Positions 62,204 through 64,000 of a stretch of 64,000 nucleotides of DNA are shown here, piece by piece. How positions within the stretch are numbered: position 1 is the stretch's first letter; each line of letters starts with the position of its first letter. The notes under the pieces were generated by a model. It saw only the letters and a program-made list of their open reading frames with translations. It had not been told where the DNA came from and did not search any database. A program made the translations under genes and the position numbers. This stretch comes from Demequina soli (GTDB lineage Bacteria > Actinomycetota > Actinomycetes > Actinomycetales > Demequinaceae): contig NZ_BBLZ01000002.1 of NCBI RefSeq assembly GCF_000971195.1, positions 623,490 through 687,489 on the forward strand. The letters are read 5' to 3'.

Positions 62204-62757
62204 CGCGTGCCTCCCTTCGTGAGGATCACCACGTGCTCGTCTCCGCCCTCCAGGGCGTCGGTCGGGTCCAGCCCGAAGTCGCCGTGCGTGCGGCGCAGGG
62301 TCTCGACGGCGCTCGCGAGGTAGCCGCGGACCGTGCCGGGGGAGATGCCCAGCTCGGCGGCGATCGCGGGAGATGCGAGGCCGTCGAAGTAGCGCATGAC
62401 GAGGCACGTGCGCTCGCGCGGCGGCAGCGACAGCACCGCCTCGAGCAGGGCGTCGCGGGTGGCGCTCGCCTGCGTGGGGTCGGCGATCACCCGGTCCGCC
62501 TCACGAGAGTCGCGACGGGGCCGGACGTTCGCGCGCCTATGCGTGTCGATGAACGTCGTCTGGATCGCGCGCTTCACGTACGCGTGGGCGGCCGTGACGT
62601 CCTCGGGGCCCTTGCCACGCTTGAACGCGCGCACCAGGGCGTCCTGGAGCAGGTCGTCGGCGTCGGCCGCGTTGCCCGTGAGCACGAACGCGTACCCGTA
62701 GAGGGCCCTGCCGCGCTCCCGCATCAGCGCGTCGAGCGTGTCCGACCACCTGCTCAC
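62200..62757 (-). CDS. ECF RNA polymerase sigma factor (pair D)
   Basis: A 185-residue ECF sigma with intact regions: LYGYAFVLTGNAADADDLLQ and AYVKRAIQTTFIDTHRR (region 2), and RERTCLVMRYFDGLASPAIA with ISPGTVRGYLASAVE (region 4). The GTG start has GGGAGG upstream. It is the first gene of the array and is closest to sigma A in sequence. It overlaps its membrane partner by 4 bp. Confidence 0.88.
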   Translation of the reverse strand: MSRWSDTLDALMRERGRALYGYAFVLTGNAADADDLLQDALVRAFKRGKGPEDVTAAHAYVKRAIQTTFIDTHRRANVRPRRDSREADRVIADPTQASATRDALLEAVLSLPPRERTCLVMRYFDGLASPAIAAELGISPGTVRGYLASAVETLRRTHGDFGLDPTDALEGGDEHVVILTKGGTR

Positions 62758-62864
62758 GGTTCCTCCCCCCTGTTCGGACTGCATCCTGTCAGTGGTGAAG
62801 ACGCACGGCGTGCAGGAAGCGCAGGGTCGGGTCCTTGCCGCCGCACCCGCGATAGCGTCGGCTC

Positions 62865-63713
62865 ATGATGCGCATCGGCGAGCTCGACCGCCCCGGCGGC
62901 CGCGCGGTGCGGTGGTACACCGACGGGCCCGAGGACGCGTCGCTGGTGCTGTTCTGGCATCACGGCACCCCCAACATCGGTGAGCCGCCCGGCCCGCTCA
63001 TGGGGCCCGCGACCGACCGTGGCATCCGGTGGGTGTCGCTCGACCGGCCCGGCTACGGCGGCTCGACCCGCCGCGAGGGACGATGCGTGGCGGACGTCGC
63101 CGAGGACGTCGCCGCCGTCGCGGACACGTTGGGCATCGAGCGCTTCGCCGTCGTCGGGCACTCGGGAGGCGGCCCGCACGCGCTCGCCTGTGCCGCGCTC
63201 CAACCTCAACGAGTGCGCGCGTGCGCGAGCATCGCCGGCCTGGCGCCCATGGGGGCCGAGGGGCTCGACTGGTACGGGGGGATGGCCGCGGGAGGGCGCG
63301 GGGAGCTCGAGGCGGCAGCTTCCGGACCGGTCGCGCTACGCGCGCAGCTCGCCCGGGAGTGGGACCCGGAGATCTTCATCCCTGAGGACCACGCGACGCT
63401 GGCGGGGGAGTGGAGCTGGTTCGACCAGATCGTGAGCGCCGCGCTCGAGCACGGCCCCGACGGCATGGTGGACGACGACCTCGCCTACGTCTCCCCGTGG
63501 GGATTCGATCCGGCCGATGCCGCGCGCGTGCCGGTGCTGCTCGCGCACGGGGGGCGGGACAGGGTGGTGCCGTGCACGCATGGCGAGTGGCTCGCGCGGG
63601 CCATCCCGGGCGCGCAGTGGCGGCTGTTCCCCGACGACGGCCACATCTCGGTGCTCCTGCGTGCGGAGACGGTCCTCGACTGGCTCGTCGAGACCTGTGT
63701 GAACGGGCGCTGA
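62865..63713 (+). CDS. Alpha/beta hydrolase
   Basis: A 282-residue alpha/beta-hydrolase. The oxyanion segment is FWHHGTPNIGEPP, the nucleophile is in VVGHSGGGPHALACA, the acid lies near GGRDRVVP, and the His is in PDDGHISVL. The substrate is unknown; it resembles the widespread unnamed hydrolases of actinobacteria. A TAGCGT box (62853-62858) lies 6 nt before the first of two ATGs, giving a leaderless start. Divergent from sigma pair D. Confidence 0.87.
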   Translation: MMRIGELDRPGGRAVRWYTDGPEDASLVLFWHHGTPNIGEPPGPLMGPATDRGIRWVSLDRPGYGGSTRREGRCVADVAEDVAAVADTLGIERFAVVGHSGGGPHALACAALQPQRVRACASIAGLAPMGAEGLDWYGGMAAGGRGELEAAASGPVALRAQLAREWDPEIFIPEDHATLAGEWSWFDQIVSAALEHGPDGMVDDDLAYVSPWGFDPADAARVPVLLAHGGRDRVVPCTHGEWLARAIPGAQWRLFPDDGHISVLLRAETVLDWLVETCVNGR

Positions 63714-64000
63714 GGGGTCGCGGAGCCGGAGTCTGCCGGATGTGCGGCCCGTTACCTGGGGTAACCAAGTCATCGCCGATCCGGTTGGACAACGCCGAAA
63801 CAAGTGTGTAACTTATTCCAGGTCGCCGCGGCGGGGCCCGAGAGGGAAACGCCAGGTGACAGGCTCGAGAAGCCACCTGAAGTGCGGTCAACAAACCGGA
63901 CGAAAGGGTGTAAGATCGAGAGCCGCCCGAGAGGACGCGCTTGACCAGATGCCGACAAGGCGATTTGGTGAGAATGCGAAGATCGGGTAGGCTGGACAAG
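63714..64000 (+). promoter_or_regulatory. Stacked promoters at the right edge, probably upstream of an rRNA operon
   Basis: No gene is seen in these 287 nt, and the GC content drops. Three promoter-like pairs lie in tandem: TTGGAC/TAACTT (63785-63790, 63809-63814; 18-nt spacer), TCAACA/TAAGAT (63888-63893, 63911-63916; 17 nt) and TTGGTG/TAGGCT (63965-63970, 63988-63993; 17 nt). The final TAGGCT followed by GGACAAG resembles actinobacterial rRNA leader starts. The operon itself would lie beyond the window. Confidence 0.45.

Overview
The window is high-GC DNA (about 70% or more by eye) with dense genes, GTG as well as ATG starts, frequent 4-bp ATGA/GTGA stop-start overlaps and many apparently leaderless promoters (a TAnnnT box 6-8 nt before the start codon). 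Together with the gene types (TipAS-type MerR regulator, MmyB-type HTH regulator, three-helix-bundle ArsR/ArsC proteins, DrrAB-type ABC exporter, ilvBNC-leuB-ilvE order) this points to an actinobacterium, most likely of the Micrococcales (Cellulomonas/Demequina-like). The genus cannot be fixed from the sequence alone.

Layout. 1-9.5 kb: accessory and regulatory genes (phosphotransferase end, MATE exporter, HTH and TetR regulators, aldo/keto reductase, two flavin reductases, a MerR regulator, a secreted choice-of-anchor I protein behind a PHO box) and a broken MFS gene. 9.5-11.5 kb: KimA-like permease. 11.6-21.7 kb: branched-chain amino acid biosynthesis (ilvD, then ilvB-ilvN-ilvC, leuB, ilvE), with a 16-codon Ile/Leu/Val-rich leader peptide and an attenuator before ilvB. 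21.8-28 kb: PEBP protein, cystine-type ABC importer, hydrolase, DrrAB-like exporter. 28-33 kb: thiol-redox operon (glutaredoxin-like, CcdA-like, redoxin), a two-component system and a DUF305 lipoprotein that share a 17-bp upstream element. 35-43.2 kb: a lower-GC defence island with vsr, a DUF262 protein, a Z1-domain ATPase and a PD-(D/E)XK protein in one overlapping operon, and a convergent 5-methylcytosine methyltransferase. 43.4-49.3 kb: arsenic and redox genes (two ArsR, permease, small thioredoxin, TrxB, an ArsR-ArsC fusion, ArsC). 49.3-54.3 kb: small membrane proteins, an RHH/Doc toxin-antitoxin pair, MarR plus MFS exporter, and a second IlvE-like aminotransferase. 54.3-62.8 kb: four tandem ECF sigma genes, each overlapping by 4 bp a membrane-anchored partner. 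The right edge carries stacked promoters resembling those before an rRNA operon.

Four things stand out. (1) The decamer GGACGATGCG, on either strand, occurs at least 41 times in 64 kb where composition predicts fewer than one. It is used in several reading frames, over-represented in intergenic DNA, once pairs as a hairpin (ilvN-ilvC), and is nearly absent from the defence island, so it behaves like a DNA-uptake-type or architectural motif. (2) The DUF262 + Z1 + PD-(D/E)XK + Dcm + Vsr island is a plausible uncommon restriction system. (3) The sigma/ectoprotein array is a family of paralogous pairs I cannot match to a described system. (4) There is a 168-bp foldback element and several structured regulatory sites.
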